Source: Austropuccinia psidii
Taxonomy: Eukaryota > Basidiomycota > Pucciniomycetes > Pucciniales > Sphaerophragmiaceae
DNA: 64,000 nucleotides
Assembly: GCA_023105745.1 (NCBI GenBank)
Contig: JALGQZ010000007.1
Coordinates: 55,781,569 to 55,845,568 of the forward strand
Direction: 5' to 3'
Shown here: positions 36,589-48,959 of the stretch, in pieces
How the letters are laid out: each line of letters opens with the position of its first letter
Position numbering within the stretch: position 1 is the first letter of the stretch
The notes under the pieces: generated by a model
The model's database searches: none
The model's input: the letters and a program-made list of their open reading frames with translations, nothing else
What the model was told of the DNA's origin: nothing
Made by a program: the position numbers and the translations under genes

Positions 36589-38510
36589 TGTAAGATGTGA
36601 CTATGAAACTGATGATAATATTACTATTAATCAACAGTACTATGTCTGTTCTTATGAAATATAATAATAAAGTAATATTATAACCACAATTAAATAATTA
36701 AAAAATTATTTCTTTCACGTGTTAAGCACTACTAGTGATTTTAACAGTGAGCAAGTAATTGTCTACTAGAATCAATTACAAGAAGAATTTAATAATAAAA
36801 ACTTCTTTATTAAAATAATAAAATTATTTTAATATATAATTATCTTTTGCAAGAATAATTATAAAGATAATTCTTGAAGAAAACTATTACTAGAGAAAAA
36901 CTTTAAGAATTAAGAATAAATGACTCACTAATACTCCAAAGAACTTATTGTTAGATAAGAGTAGAGAAATTTGACGTAGAATTGTGGATTTAAGGGATCA
37001 AAAGGATTTATAACAGTATTACAACAATATATAGTTGGATTCTAGGATTTCACGTCTTTCTGGATGATTTGGAAAGATTTAAAACACTTAAGAATAGCTT
37101 TAACTAATACTTACTTGTTGGTAATAATGATTTAATAAATTGATAAGATGATGATACGGAAAAAACAGCAAGAATAGGCTTCTTTTAAGTCAACAACAGC
37201 TCACAGAGGCGTGCCATGGAGCAAACTGAAAAACCAGTGAGTGAGAAAACAATAAACCCTTTTGGATTAATGATTGCATCATCTGTTGTCACGTAAGATT
37301 ATCATAATTACTTAATTGATGCTTTTACGTGACTACCAACCCGAATATGGTTAAGAATAAAAGGAGTAACATCTGTAAATCTTCTTTTATTCTAAAATAA
37401 TCATTGATTTCTCAAAGTTATCAATGTTATTGCCAATTTCATCACAGGTTGTAATTACTGTGAATTTTTGAAGATTCAGTGTTTCACGTAGAATGGTCAA
37501 AAATGGACTGTAAGGAAAACTTTTAATTTTACTAGTATAACCATAATTCTTTTTGGTTGTACCATAGATAATACAGTTCTTCATTGGTCCTGAAAGTTTC
37601 AGGAAGATTCATTAAGAATTGTATTTTTAATGAATTTTTGAAGTTTTTACCTCATTTCTACGTAGAATTCCAAATAGCAGTATTTTGCTGGTTGCTATGA
37701 GGTAAATCAATGAATATGGATCCCAAAAGGGTTTAATTACTCTTTTAGGGTCTAGTCATGGAAATTCATCAAGAATTGACGTGGTTACAGGAGCCTAAGT
37801 AGCTTATTACCTCCTTGGCACGTCAAAATAGCAGGTTATTTGCTATTTTTCTTATGATTACAGTAGGTGTAACTTGGTAACCAAGTTCCCAAAGAGTTTT
37901 AGTTTACCAATTGGGCCAAGATGAGCCATGGATCCATGCTCTGGAGCTATCCACGCCTCTGAGGCCTCAGAAGTTGGGTACCCTGGCTCTCTTTGATGTC
38001 TTTTGTCCCCCTTGCCTAATTTTTACGTCAAAATAGTAATTTAAGCTTAAAGTGAGATATCCACTATGGGTGTACCAAAGGTCCATGTAAGAATACCATA
38101 ATATTAAGTGCTCAAAACATGCATAACACTATTCCTAGTTTATATGTAACATGGGATTTCTCACTTTCCCATTATTTTGGCTAAAAATCAAGAAAAACAA
38201 ACATTTTCACGGATCTTTTATGTGGTATTAGTGATGTGGTATTGAAGTATTTTCCATTTTACCACCTCAAATACTTAAATTGAGCTTATTCACTCTATGG
38301 AGCTACCCTAGGTGAATTTTTGTGTAGAATCCAAATCTGGTCTTAAATCCATGGATTTACTTACTCAATAAAAAGTTATTCATCTTTTCTGAAATTGAAA
38401 ATGATGAATTTTGGATATATGCATGACTTATGAGTTTTGCATAATTCAAAATTTCTTTTTAAGGTAATTGTGGCCTATTTGGGTATGTAAAATATACCTC
38501 AAGGCTCACA
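36589..38510 (-). repeat. 3' LTR of element D
   Basis: 1922 bp, TGTAAGATG ... GGCTCACA on the plus strand. Confidence 0.95.
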
Positions 38511-38530
38511 TTCCCTCCCACCAAAAAATA
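38511..38530 (-). promoter_or_regulatory. Polypurine tract of element D
   Basis: TTTTTTGGTGGGAGGGAA on the minus strand, next to the LTR start TGTGAGCC. Confidence 0.75.
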
Positions 38531-38650
38531 AAATTGTACTACAATTTTATTAGTGATAAAAGAATAAGGCCCCAAAGGGGGGTAATGTCCACTGTCCAAC
38601 CTCTTCACATTACTCAGATCAAGTAATTTAAAGCACATTTATAGACATAT

Positions 38651-41600
38651 TCAGGCTTGTGGCCTTCTTTCATGTCTAAATCTTCTTAAGAGTTTATCTG
38701 AGTCAGGTATTCCTGATTCTGCCATCCATTCATCTTCATGTATTGGATTTCTATATCTGACAAGATATTCTCTTTGATTTTTACCCCTAAGTCTCCTTTC
38801 TTTAATGACTTTCTTTATCTTTCTGTCTTCATTCTGTTCCACAGGTGGTACAGTTAAAGGAGTTGGGTTTCTTAAGAGAAACAATTCTTTGTCAGCTGGT
38901 TGATAAGGTTTTATCAAGCTGACTGGAAATGTGGGGTGTTTATTTTCCAATTCACCACTCAATTCCACTTGAACTGCATTGGTTCCATGTAAAGCAACAA
39001 TAACAAAAGGTCCTACATAAGAATCTTTAAGCTTCTTTGGGCCTTTGATATTATTAAAATTCAAGGTTGAAACTAGAACTAAGTCCCCTACTTTGAAGTC
39101 TGGTACTTTATGACTCTTGTCCCACTTCTGTTTTGCATAATCAAAAGCATCATCCATACTCTGTTTTGCATGGTGTTTTACTTTATCAAGCATTAATTTG
39201 AAGCTGGAAGCTGTAGGATGAATGTCAATCAAGTCTTTCCTCAGTGTGTCTGCTGGGAGTCTTGGATTCCATCCCTTGTCTAACATAGCAGGAGTTTGTC
39301 CTGTGGAAGAATGGACTGATGTCTTGTATGCCAATTCTAATGCAGGTATCAGAGTGCACCAGTCATGGGTAAAGCCATCTGAGTATTTGAATTCTAATCC
39401 ATAAGCACAAAATCTCCTGATCATGTCTTCTAAAGTTTGAATCATCCTCTCTGCTAGCCCATCTGTTTGAGGGTGATATGCTGTAGAGAATGATAACTTA
39501 GTCCCAAACAATCTATGAAGATTGGTCCAAAGTGCAGATGTGAATTTGGGATCTCTGTCACTTATGATATTCTTAAATAACCCTGTATGAGAAATAACTC
39601 TACTCCATAAAAGAAGAGCTGTATCCATAGCAGTGTCATCTTTATGACATGGTAAGAATATGGGAGTTTTGCTATATCTGTCTACAATGACTAAACAAGC
39701 ATTATAACTTTTGTCACCACTTGGAGGAAGTGCTGTGACCCAATCCATGTGAACAACTTCCCATGGGGATTTTGGTTCTTGAATATGGATCATCAATCAA
39801 AATTTCTTGCCTGTACTCCTGTTTGCTTTTTGGCATCTATCACAGGTATGGCAATATTCAATGGTTTCTTTTCTCCAAGATGGCCACCATGCACAGTTCT
39901 TCACCTTTTCAAGTGTTCTGTCTTCTGATAGGTGTCCAGAGTAAATGCTATCATGGCATTCATGAAGAATGGTATTGATAAGCAATCTACTACACAGTGT
40001 CATCACACAAGAATGTTTTGTTCTATGGTAAATAATCCCATCAAACAAGTGAAATCTTCCCTCAGAATAGGAATTTTTCCAAACTTCATCTAGTGCATTA
40101 ACCAAAGATGTATCTTTGCAGTCTTTATCCAATAAAGAAGTCAAGATATGGCAATTCTTATCTTGTTTATAAGACTCTCTGACCTCTTCAAAGAATTCAG
40201 TCCCAATATCAGTTATGTTAATTCCTTCAATTGGAATCTGTGGTTCAGCTTCCAAAGGTACATAAGCTGGGTTATCAGGAGTGTTGGCTAAGGCCCATCT
40301 ACTAAGTCCATCAGCATTCTTGTGAATGTTTCCTGCTTTATGAACTATAGTCATGTTTCCTCTATATTCTTGAATGGCTATTTGCCATCTCAACATATGT
40401 CTGTTGGGAGGTTTCATGTTAAGAAGTGATTTTACGGCATTACAGTCAGTTATCACTTCAAAAACACTGCCATCAAGATAATAGTGTAGTTTCTCAAGTG
40501 CCCATACCAAACATAAGCACTCCATTTGGCTTGCACCATATCTGGCTTCTGTTGGTTTTATTTGTCTTGAGATATAACAAACTGGTCCTTCTGTAGGTTT
40601 GTCATCAATAATCTGGACTTGATGTAGGGCTGCCCCTAGTCCATCTCCACATGCATCAATGTACAATTTAAAAGGAATATTCCAGTCAGGCATGAGGAGT
40701 AAAGGTGCTTCTGTAAGGGCTTTCTTTATCTTCTCATAAGCTTTAATTCTTTCCTGTGTCATCTCAAATACAGTCTGTTGATCACAGATTCTATAGAGTG
40801 ACTTGCCTAGAATTGCAAAATCTTTCAAGTGTTGCCTATAGTAACTAGCAAATCCAAGAAAAGACATCATTTCTTTTTTATTCTGGGGTATTGGCTTAAG
40901 TAACACTGCTGCTACTTTATTCTTGTCAATACCCAAGCTCAAACCAGAAACAACATGTCCTAATGCTTTGAGTTCTTCAAAACCAAAATTGCATTTCTTA
41001 AGTGAAATTTTCATGTTCACTTCTGCAGCTTTATGAAGTACTCTTGCAAGTCTTTCAAGGTGCAAAGACCATGAGTCAGAACATATAATAATATCATGAA
41101 TATAAATGATAAGCCATCCTTCAGACAATTCTGTGGGGAAGATGGTATTCATCATTCTTTGATAATGAGATGGAGCATTTTTAATGCCAAATGGCATTCT
41201 AAGATACTCAAAAATGCCACAGTGGGTGATAATTCTAAGTAATTTCTTAGCTTTAGGCGTCAAAACATTTTGATGAAAGCCTTTCAATGCATCCATTGAT
41301 GTTATATACTTGGCTTTAGACAATTGAGTCAAGGTTTCTTGAATTCTAGGGATTGGATACCTATCTGGAACTGTGTAGGTATTCAAAGCTCTAAAATCTC
41401 CAACCATTCTTGACTTATCATTATGCCATGCAATAATAACAGGTGTTGTCACTTCAACTTCCTCATTATGGCCTACTTTCCTTAGCACACCAAGTTGGAT
41501 CAACTCTTGGATATGTTTTTCCAAGGCCTCTCTAGCTCTGGGACTGGCTGGATAAGCTGGTCTTCTAAGTACTGGAGGATATGGTCTGTCAATATTAAGA

Positions 41601-43963
41601 GTAATATCAACTTCATGTCCTCTTATAGCGCCTAATGGTTCATTATCAGAGGCAAATGCATTTTTATATGTGTATAACACATTAATAAGCTCATTCCTCA
41701 TCTTTGGTGACAATGATTGATTAATTTGTGCTTCAACAAGTTGATTAGTCACAAATTCATCTTTGTAAGTATCCTTGACAGAAGATACTACAGATATCTG
41801 TTTTGGCATATTGGAGAAAGCAAATTTTTGTCTCTTGTTATCTCCAATTGTGAAATATCTGTCTTTATGGTTATTTATATCAATACCATAAATATTTAAG
41901 TAATCATTTCCAAGAATGATGTGCTGAGATGTGCAATTATCCATTACTACAATCTCAGTTTTCATTCTTACACTTCCTGCTGGATGTGGGAATACAATAT
42001 TAGTGTCCAATATGCCCAAGGGGTACATATTGCTACTGGCACTACTGAATTGTACACCTTCTATTGGTAATAGATGGTTTTTCCATTCAGGAAGTATAAT
42101 TTGGAGATAATCTTTGCCAACACAACTGCAAAATGCCCTCGTATCCAAATTTACTTTGGCTTCAATATCACTCATCAGAACTGATGTGATACAGGATGCT
42201 CCAGCAGTATAACCCTTTCCTCTAGCAGGTTTTGTTTTACACATTCTGGCATCTTGGATATTGATCAGGTTGCAGCAGTCTTCACTGTACTGTGGCAAGT
42301 GGGTATGGACTTCTGTGACCTCAAAGAAAGCTGAAATGTTTTCAATGGGATAGTCCTCCACTGGTGTATCTCCAGAGATTGCAGAATCTTGATCAGACTC
42401 CTCTTTCTCTTCAGTACACTTAATTTCTTCAATGACTTGAACTTCATTGATTTTTGTCTTCTTAGGACAAGTGTTGGCTAAATGTGAAGTACTTCCACAT
42501 TTATGACACTTCAAGACAGGTCTTTCTGGTCTTCTTTCCTCTCTAGGAATCTTTGAGACTATTTTGGACTCTATTGGGTTTTTAATCCAAGTCTTACCAA
42601 TTCTTGTCCTGGTAATGATATCTTCCATAGCATTAATGTAGTCCTCTGTTGAACAAGGTTCCACACATCTGCTTTTGATAGCATGTTCCAGTTCTCCTCC
42701 ACACTTTCTTAATATTTTCATATTAATCATAGTGTCAGACATATCTGGGTGTAAAGCAGATAATCTGTCTTTTTGTTTGAAGAACCAAGTAAGTGGTTTG
42801 TCTTTTTCTGAGTTAAAAATGGCACTTTCAAAAGCATTCTCCATTTTAAACCTCCAAGAATTATTGGCCCATTTGGTAATCACTTCAAATTTCCACCAAG
42901 ACCAGTCATGTTTACCATGATCAGTCCTCATTTTGTAATACCATTTCTTTGCAGTTCTGGTAAACAAACAGTGTAATTTTCCCACTATGATTTCATCAGG
43001 TATATTAAAGTCTTCTTGCAACATATCAATAGTCCTGATGAATTCAATATGGTTGTATTCTCCTTCACCAGAGAATGTTGGCCATTCTTCTATTTTGGGA
43101 ATATCTCTTGCAGAGTAGGCATTTTCTCCTAAGAATGGAGTCAAACTTTCTTTAACAGAAAGTTTTTCTTCAGTCAAAGGTGTGGAATGTCTTGGCATAT
43201 GTGGTTCATGAGTCTTATGAATTTGCTCCACACTTGCAATTATATCATTCTTCAATTTCTGCCTCTCACTGTCACTTTTTGCTAAATGTATAGCAAATTG
43301 ATTGGTGTTCTTAACTATTTGTAAGACATGGTCTTCAAGAGTTTTAAGTCTATCATTTACTTTAAAAATGGAAGGATCCTCTGTGTCATTATTTTGACAT
43401 TGGGTCTCAATTCTTTCACAAGCATTGCTAATTGACTCAAGGGTGACAGTTGTCAATTGATGCCAATCAGAATGTTGCTTGTCATTTTTCTTTAAATCAT
43501 TGATGTCTAATGTAATTTGCTTCAACTTTGACTCAAGTTTGCCAATTTCTACACTAATACTTCTATGTACATCATTTATTTGCGTGGAAAAGTCCTGTTC
43601 ATCCTTTCCTGCTCCTTGGCTGTGAATTCCATAAGAGTTCTGGCCATATTGAAGACACTGTTCACGGCTGAAGGCTCCAATTTGGGGATCCTGTACCCTT
43701 GTGGGTAAGGTCTGTGCCAATTGGCTTTGCCTTTGCCCTTGCCTTGATAGTTCTTGGGACCTCTCTGTTTCTTTTGAGGTCCTTTGGGCTTGTCCTTGGG
43801 CGCTTCTGGAGCTGGTTTGGAGCTGGTAGATGCCACTGGTGCCTCTGTCTCCAAAGCTGGAGTCATTTCCAACTCTTTCTTCTGGTCTATGGATAAAAGA
43901 CTTTGGTTCTTCAACCAATTCTTTATCTTTTTGACCTTTTCTTTGCAAGACAGGGGGCTCCAT
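38651..43963 (-). pseudogene. Element D gag-pol frame with nonsense and active-site changes
   Basis: Two open pieces in one frame: 43963-39797 (1388 codons) and 39796-38651 (381 codons), separated by TGA at 39797-39799 where relatives have Gly (GKKFG). Domain order: coiled-coil-like region, capsid-like gag, zinc knuckle ([14 protein letters not shown] near 42500), protease, RT, RNase H, integrase zinc region, then after the stop the DDE core and chromodomain-like tail. The RT motif reads YIHD instead of YIDD, replacing a metal-binding aspartate. The protease site reads LDTRAF instead of LDSGAF. An ATG at 43961-43963 starts the longest piece, but this region overlaps ORF1 in another frame, so the real translation entry is probably near 43580. 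With these lesions it should be inactive. Confidence 0.9.
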
Positions 43964-44562
43964 CCTCCTAAGAGTTCTATGGTCTTCTCCTGACCCAGAA
44001 AGCTCTTGATGTGTAAGTAGGAGTTCATGGCCCCCTGCCTAAGGCTTGGGCAGATTTCCCACTCCTCTTCCTTGGCTGCTCTGAACCAGTTTTTGTACTG
44101 GCATTGATATATTTCTATTGCTGCCACCTGAAAGTGGTTCAGCCCTGGAAATATTACCATAAATCAGTTCAGGCTCAGAATTTACGTCAAAATCTGTTGG
44201 TACAGACCTTGGGGAATGGGGGCAACTCTGGCATCCTCCAGATGTGTCTTTCTTGTGGAAGATTTGGCACTTCTGGATTTGGTCTTGCCTCTTCCTTGTC
44301 CACATCCATCTGGTTGGACTGAATAGTTGCTTCCATTTCTGGTATGCACCATTTTCACGTCAATTTAAAGATAAAAGGTGAAAATATAAGATAAAATACA
44401 CACCTTTTGGTGGTAATTTAGCTTTTTCTGAGTTGAATAAGGTGCCTCTTTTAGCAATCTGCACCTCAATACTGTCTTCAGATTCTGCTTCTGAAGATTC
44501 TGGACTATTGATGTATCTTTTACTGAGTCTGTTACCAGCTGCACAGTATTTGATTAAAGACA
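43576..44562 (-). CDS. Element D spliced ORF1
   Basis: Three exons with matching phases: leader exon 44562-44404 (acceptor CTCTTTAAG; donor GTGTGT), exon 44338-44208 (acceptor CATACCAG; donor GTCTGT), exon 44127-43576 (acceptor CACTTTCAG) ending in TAA. The phases are 1, then 0, and the whole frame is open. The C-terminal two thirds match ORF1 of element [32 protein letters not shown] and [11 protein letters not shown] line up in order. The middle exon is Glu/Pro-rich and unlike C. The leader exon, as in C, begins TGTCT straight after the acceptor, so an AUG would form if the preceding exon ends in A. The gag-pol frame continues from here by a -1 shift, with no in-frame ATG close by. Function unknown, gag-side by position. 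Confidence 0.65.
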
Positions 44563-44930
44563 CTTAAAGAGAAAAAATATGATAAAAGAAATTATTTTTG
44601 TGTTTTAAGATATTTTTAAAAGATTTTTTATGAATTTTATTATTTTTTAATATTAAAAAAATTATTCTTTTTAAAGAAAAAAAATTTAAAATTTAAGATT
44701 TTGAATGAAAATTAATTCAGAGTAACTCAAAGAATAATTTTATAAGTTTTTGGATGTGAAAAAGCCACGTGTAAAAACAGTATAAAATTAAACCAAATTC
44801 CTCAATGAAAAAGATTTTAAGACAATTTCAAAAACAAAAATTCTTTTAACTTTAAAATGAAAGAAAAAATTATTAAATTAATATATTTTAGAGCTTAAAA
44901 ATATATTAATTAAGGGTACAAGGTTCAAAA

Positions 44931-44948
44931 AACACGGCCAGGCCCCCA
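44931..44948 (-). promoter_or_regulatory. Candidate primer-binding site of element D
   Basis: TGGGGGCCTGGCCGTG on the minus strand, two bases inside the 5' LTR; differs at two bases from B and C. Confidence 0.6.
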
Positions 44949-44950
44949 AA

Positions 44951-46872
44951 TGTAAGATGTGACTATGAAACTGATGATAATATTACTATTAATCAACAGT
45001 ACTATGTCTGTTCTTATGAAATATAATAATAAAGTATTATTATAACCACAATTAAATAATTAAAAAATTATTTCTTTCACGTGTTAAGCACTACTAGTGA
45101 TTTTAACAATGAGCAAGTAATTGTCTACTAGAATCAATTACAAGAAGAATTTAATAATAAAAACTTCTTTATTAAAATAATAAAATTATTTTAATATATA
45201 ATTATCTTTTGCAAGAATAATTATAAAGATAATTCTTGAAGAAAACTATTACTAGAGAAAAACTTTAAGAATTAAGAATAAATGACTCACTAATACTCCA
45301 AAGAACTTATTGTTAGATAAGAGTAGAGAAATTTGATGTAGAATTGTGTATTTAAGGGATCAAAAGGATTTATAACAGTATTACAACAATATATAGTTGG
45401 ATTCTAGGATTTCACGTCTTTCTGGATGATTTGGAAAGATTTAAAACACTTAAGAATAGCTTTAACTAATACTTACTTGTTGGTAATAATGATTTAATAA
45501 ATTGATAAGATGATGATACGGAAAAAACAGCAAGAATAGGCTTCTTTTAAGTCAACAACAGCTCACAGAGGCGTGCCATGGAGCAAACTGAAAAACCAGT
45601 GAGTGAGAAAACAATAAACCCTTTTGGATTAATGATTGCATCATCTGTTGTCACGTAAGATTATCATAATTACTTAATTGATGCTTTTACGTGACTACCA
45701 ACCCCAATATGGTTAAGAATAAAAGGAGTAACATCTGTAAATCTTCTTTTATTCTAAAATAATCATTGATTTCTCAAAGTTATCAATGTTATTGCCAATT
45801 TCATCACAGGTTGTAATTACTGTGAATTTTTGAAGATTCAGTGTTTCACGTAGAATGGTCAAAAATGGACTGTACGTAAAACTGTTAATTTTACTAGTAA
45901 AACCATAATTCTTTTTGGTTGTACCATAGATAATACAGTTCTTCATTGGTCCTGAAAGTTTCAGGAAGATTCATTAAGAATTGTATTTTTAATGAATTTT
46001 TGAAGTTTTTACCTCATTTCTACGTAGAATTGCAAATAGCAGTATTTTGCTGGTTGCTATGAGGTAAATCAATGAATATGGATCCCAAAAGGGTTTAATT
46101 ACTCTTTTAGGGTCTAGTCATGGAAATTCATCAAGAATTGACGTGGTTACAGGAGCCTAAGTAGCTTATTACCTCCTTGGCACGTCAAAATAGCAGGTTA
46201 TTTGCTATTTTTCTTATGATTACAGTAGGTGTAACTTGGTAACCAAGTTCCCAAAGAGTTTTAGTTTACCAATTGGGCCAAGATGAGCCATGGATCCATG
46301 CTCTGGAGCTATCCACGCCTCTGAGGCCTCAGAAGTTGGGTACCCTGGCTCTCTTTGATTTCTTTTGTCCCCCTTGCCTAATTTTTATGTCAAAATAGTA
46401 ATTTAAGCTTAAAGTGAGATATCCACTATGGGTGTACCAAAAGTCCATGTAAGAATACCATAATATTAAGTGCTCAAAACATGCATAACACTATTCTTAG
46501 TGTATATGTAACATGGGATTTCTCACTTTCCCATTATTTTGGCTAAAAATCAAGAAAAACAAAAATTTTCACGGATCTTTTATGTGGTATTAATGATGTG
46601 GTATTGAAGTATTTTCCATTTTACCACCTCAAATACTTAAATTGAGCTTATTCACTCTATGGAGCTACCCTAGGTGAATTTTTGTGTAGAATCCAAATCT
46701 GGTCTTAAATCCATGGATTTACTTACTCAATAAAACGTTATTCATCTTTTCTGAAATTGAAAATGATGAATTTTGGATATATGCATGACTTATGAGTTTT
46801 GCATAATTCAAAATTTCTTTTTAAGATAATTGTGGCCTATTTGGGTATGTAAAATATATCTCAAGGCTCACA
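44951..46872 (-). repeat. 5' LTR of element D
   Basis: 1922 bp, same length as its partner; about 20 differences counted by eye. Confidence 0.95.
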
Positions 46873-46877
46873 GGAAT
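46873..46877. repeat. Right target-site duplication of element D (GGAAT)
   Basis: Exact match to 36584-36588. Confidence 0.9.
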
Positions 46878-47912
46878 AGTCGGACATCCCAAAAGATAAA
46901 TGAGGGCAAAACCACCCGAAAGCAGAGGTTTTTTTCCTCCTCTCGACCAACAGCACAAATATCAATGCCAGTATCAGCAAATATGATCCCAAGTGAAATT
47001 CGGAGCCTTGTGGATGTCAATCAGATCAAACACATTCACTTTGGCCGTGTGGCAATTTTCTCTTCAACCGGATTACTCATTGCCCTTGTCAAATCCAAAC
47101 CATTCACAACAATGAGTGAAGTCGAGGTCAATCAATGGGATGAATTATCACAATTCTTATTTCGCGAAAAGAGGTTCACTGACCCTATTGCAACAAATGG
47201 AGCATTACTGGAGGGATTTATGTTCGCGATTGGGTGGCGCAAATGCACCACGAAGAATGAAAAATTTGGTCTGTATGGAAGTGCTGGCAAAATTGAAAAT
47301 GCAAAAGATGAATGGCGGGACCGAGGTGCCAATATTAGCTCGGTGGGTCGCATTCTAGCTCAATCCTTACGATATGTTGGGGATAATTTATTTCAGAAGA
47401 TTCAAAATTGCTACAACTCATTGGGGGTTCCGTCTTTTGATCAAGTCAAGTATGAAGGCAATAATCCCGCAAATCAGGGTGCATGTGAGTTTGCTTCGGC
47501 ACTCACTTTCACCATGAATGGATTCAAAAACTCACCTCATCTTGATAAGGATGCATCGCTGTATGCTTCGGGATGGTGGTTTCAAGCTGATAAGGAGACC
47601 GGCCAAATTCAAAGAGATGCGTCGAAACGGTGTACAGGCGGAAAATTTATTTTCCCAAATGAGCATTTTTGGATTGATCTATCCGCGTGTCATGGGCTCA
47701 TTCAGGTAGTGTGGGCCAGTAGTACATTTGTTCATTATACTGATCCAGCACAGGACAACAAAAGCACAACACTAGTGGGTATGTCCGCACAATGCTCAAG
47801 GAGGTTGGCAAAAACAATGTGGCAAAAAAGCAATGGCTATTATGAGATTGGCGAGGGAGCGGCCTATCAAATCAGGGATGGTAATACAATCTCAGCCCAA
47901 TTCAAAGAGTGA
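46873..47912 (+). pseudogene. Gene 2, 3' part: TET/JBP-like 2OG-Fe(II) dioxygenase domain
   Basis: About 345 codons to the stop at 47912. The double-stranded beta-helix signature of the basidiomycete TET-like family is visible: MFAIGWR, then NSPHLDKD with the HxD iron ligands (His codon 47538, Asp codon 47544), then FVHYTD as the likely distal His. Proteins of the TET/JBP superfamily oxidise methylated bases; for this fungal branch the substrate is inferred only. Where the intact paralogue at 53593 has FTRLSMSLQ, this one has TTLVGMSAQ. The arginine expected to bind 2-oxoglutarate is therefore missing, which suggests decay or divergence. Element D separates it from its 5' coding sequence. An upstream stretch is Lys/Arg/Ser-rich, as is usual before this domain. 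Confidence 0.75.
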
Positions 47913-48042
47913 GGCAGTCGGAATAGCAGCGTGATTGGTAGATAATGGTGGGGTAAGGCAGAGGACAATATACACCAGGATTGGATGGTTTCTAGTGCGG
48001 GAGATGCGGTGTCTCACATGAAAAAGGGGTGAAGTGGATTAT

Positions 48043-48064
48043 GTACGGTGGCATGCCATCGTAC
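48043..48064. repeat. 22-bp palindromic box, copy 3
   Basis: Half-site GTACGGTGGCA followed by TGCCATCGTAC, one mismatched pair; followed by a further TGTACAT. It lies 130 bp after the gene 2 stop and before the right tandem array, mirroring copy 1. Confidence 0.6.
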
Positions 48065-48104
48065 TGTACATATGCCAGGTTTGTTGCTCTTGTCCGGGAT
48101 CCCA

Positions 48105-48465
48105 ATGCTTCACACGCGAATCCTTATGCTTGTGCAGGTTCCGACAATGCTAAAAGTTCCTTATGCCTATGTGGGCTGCCAACGCTTCACACGCCAATCC
48201 TTACGCCTGTGCAGGTTCCCGACAGCTCACACGCCAATCCTTACGCCTGTGCAGGTTCCCGACAGCTCACACGCCAATCCTTAGGCTTGTGAAGGTTGCC
48301 AACAATGCTGACAATTTCTTACGCCTGTGCAGGCTCCCGAAAGCTCACACGGCAATCCTTACGCCTGTGCAGGTTACCGACAGCTCACACGCCAATCCTT
48401 ACGCCTTTGCAGGCTCCTGACAGCTCACACGCCAATCGTTACGCTTGTGAAGGTTCCCGACAATT
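48105..48465 (+). repeat. Right tandem array of 40-bp units (ATCCTTACGC type)
   Basis: About nine units. ACGCCAATCC recurs at 48191, 48231, 48271, (48349), 48389 and 48429, giving a 40-bp period. The unit contains AATCCTTACGCCTGTGCAG and TTCCCGACAGCTCACACG. 40 is not a multiple of 3, so open frames across it are chance. Units are head-to-tail with no spacers, so this is not a CRISPR array. Confidence 0.85.
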
Positions 48466-48726
48466 TAAACAATTCAATACATGACTAAGATTAATAGCGT
48501 GTGACCATAGGAATGGCAATTTCTCATGAATCTGGTGTGGATTGCTCACATGCCTGAACCTCCCGCTTTTTTACAGTTAAGATTTGATATGGCTCTAAAC
48601 AATGGAGGAAGAAAATATAGGAGGCAGGAATGGTGACTATTGGCGCATTTTTGGCAAAAGATTTTCTCACAAACAAATACTCACTCAAAGTTTTGGTGGG
48701 GCACTTACAAAAATTATTCTCACACA

Positions 48727-48734
48727 ATAGTAAA
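48727..48734. repeat. Left 8-bp target-site duplication of hAT-like element (ATAGTAAA)
   Basis: Identical to 55513-55520. Confidence 0.8.
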
Positions 48735-48753
48735 CAAGGCATGGCTATTCGAA
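48735..48753 (+). repeat. Left terminal inverted repeat of hAT-like element
   Basis: CAAGGCATGGCTATTCGAA, followed by repeated ATTCGAA words to about 48870. Confidence 0.75.
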
Positions 48754-48959
48754 CAATTTGTTTTTCATTATTCGAATAATTTGATTCGAAATTTGAATTT
48801 TCCTGTCAGAAGTTCAAATTATTCAAATTCAAATTTTATTTACAAAATGCACAAATTCGTCACGAATTTCATTATTTTCAATAGAAATTTTAGTAAAGTT
48901 TTATTTTTTTATAAAATAAAAATATTATTATTAATCATAAAAGTTAACAAATAAATAAA

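Larger units (their letters stand above)
36589..46872 (-). mobile_element. Ty3/Gypsy chromovirus element D, full length, defective
   Basis: A 10,284 bp minus-strand element of a different family from B/C, with a GGAAT TSD and two LTRs of 1922 bp each. I counted about 20 differences between the LTRs by eye, near 1 percent. Same plan as B/C: primer-binding site, spliced ORF1, gag-pol, polypurine tract. The gag-pol frame is damaged: a stop in integrase, RT motif YIHD, and a protease site reading DTR. It therefore probably needed help in trans or decayed after insertion. It interrupts gene 2. Confidence 0.95.

Noticed and set aside
48105..48465. 40-bp repeats resembling a CRISPR array
   Set aside because: Units are directly adjacent with no unique spacers, in a eukaryotic genome; it is an ordinary tandem repeat.
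22660..48465. Standard TIR transposon model for the two-gene module
   Set aside because: The flanking arrays are in the same direction and no inverted ends or matching TSD were found; only a looser mobile-unit idea is kept.
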